A stretch of 6,627 nt of DNA from positions 1 through 6,627 of the forward strand of contig JAICVP010000120.1 in assembly GCA_025935275.1 (NCBI GenBank), written 5' to 3'. Under the pieces are notes generated by a model. It made no database searches, was not told where the DNA came from, and worked only from the letters and a program-made list of their open reading frames with translations. Origin of the DNA: Thermoleophilia bacterium (GTDB lineage Bacteria; Actinomycetota; Thermoleophilia; Gaiellales; Gaiellaceae). Within the stretch, counting starts at the first letter, position 1. The number at the start of each line of letters is the position of its first letter. The position numbers were made by a program, and so were the translations under genes. Positions 6,330 to 6,627 of this stretch are shown piece by piece.

Positions 6330-6388
6330 GGCGTTAGGCTAGCCCGCCCGTTTGAGCGGGGACACATGCAGGGAAGAACGGCGGTCTG
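6330..6388. promoter_or_regulatory. Divergent promoter region between the TlpA-like and topoisomerase genes
   Basis: This 59-base spacer must hold, or lie next to, the start signals for two diverging genes. TAGGCTA (6335-6341) reads as a TANNNT -10-like hexamer on both strands. On the minus strand TAGCCT sits 6 bases before the GTG at 6329, which would suit a leaderless transcript. On the plus strand TAGGCT would leave a leader of about 40 bases. No convincing -35 accompanies either. An inverted repeat CCCGC (6343-6347)/GCGGG (6356-6360) with an 8-base loop could be an operator or be chance. GGGAAG (6371-6376) lies 12 bases before the topoisomerase ATG, farther than a usual ribosome site. Confidence 0.3.
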
Positions 6389-6627
6389 ATGCCACGTCTG
6401 CGCCGTAGCGACTGCTCAGGACCCGGGATCGTCCGCCGGGCTCGCGGGCGCGGCTTCGAATACCTCGACGAGCATGGGGAGCGGATCGAGGACGAGGAGG
6501 TTCTCGCGCGCATTCGGGCGCTCGTCATTCCTCCGGCCTGGAAAGACGTGTGGATCTGCTCCTATCCCTTCGGACACATCCAGGCCGTCGGCGTCGACGC
6601 GGCCGGCAGGCGGCAGTACCTCTACCA
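6389..6627 (+). CDS. DNA topoisomerase IB, N-terminal part (3' end outside window)
   Basis: The frame opens at ATG 6389 and runs without a stop to the window edge, giving 79 full codons plus two bases. The residues match the N-terminal domain wording I know from bacterial eukaryote/poxvirus-like type IB topoisomerases: LRRSDCSGPGIVRR (4-17), GRGFEYLDEHG (20-30), VLARIRALVIPPAWKDVWIC (38-57), GHIQAVGVDAAGRRQY (62-77). These enzymes relax supercoiled DNA by nicking one strand through a 3'-phosphotyrosine link. The catalytic tyrosine and its partner residues lie in the C-terminal domain, beyond the window, so activity cannot be judged. An in-frame TGA at 6353-6355 and the absence of other ATG, GTG or TTG codons between it and 6389 fix this start. 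It is transcribed away from the TlpA-like gene. Confidence 0.88.
   Translation, partial: MPRLRRSDCSGPGIVRRARGRGFEYLDEHGERIEDEEVLARIRALVIPPAWKDVWICSYPFGHIQAVGVDAAGRRQYLY

Noticed and set aside
5180..6389. Plus-strand frames opposite the Nudix-like and thioredoxin-like genes
   Set aside because: The minus strand carries the CPAC active site, cis-proline and Nudix-box spacing. The plus-strand products are Arg-rich without motifs.

Overview
This GC-rich window looks like a chromosomal segment of a high-GC actinobacterium. The strong G/C preference at third codon positions, GTG starts, tight gene packing and a tad-type pilus cluster all fit. I would guess the Thermoleophilia (Solirubrobacterales/Gaiellales) side of the phylum, but no marker gene in the window proves this.

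Left block, 1-4896, plus strand. This is the downstream half of a tad (tight adherence, Flp/type IVc pilus) operon. It holds the 3' half of the secretion/assembly ATPase tadA (cpaF), a fusion of an exported von Willebrand factor A (VWA) domain to the inner-membrane platform protein TadB, the partner platform protein TadC, and a 478-residue glutamate/arginine-rich coiled-coil protein of unknown function. The tadA stop and tadB start overlap by 4 bases, tadB and tadC are 6 bases apart, and tadC and the coiled-coil gene are 4 bases apart. The four genes are therefore probably one translationally coupled transcript. TadA would drive pilin extraction and polymerisation on the TadB/TadC membrane platform. 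The VWA domain is predicted to sit outside the membrane, where it could replace or supplement the VWA domain usually supplied by TadG. The pilin, prepilin peptidase, secretin-like and TadE/F genes are not in the window.

Middle, 4897-5068. This is a gap between convergent genes with no convincing gene but several inverted repeats. The first is a perfect 8-bp GC hairpin ten bases past the operon's last stop codon. The gap probably terminates transcription from both sides.

Right block, 5069-6329, minus strand. A membrane-anchored or secreted TlpA-type thioredoxin (CPAC active site) is followed, with an 11-base overlap, by a Nudix-like protein with a degenerate Nudix box. A 59-bp divergent spacer then separates these from the start of a plus-strand gene (6389 to the window end). 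Its 79 visible residues closely match my recollection of the N-terminus of the eukaryote/poxvirus-like type IB DNA topoisomerases of bacteria.

The most interesting points are the VWA-TadB fusion, the coiled-coil protein with its 7-11-7 residue periodicity as the last gene of the pilus operon, and the altered Nudix box. No RNA genes, CRISPR arrays, insertion sequences or phage genes were seen.
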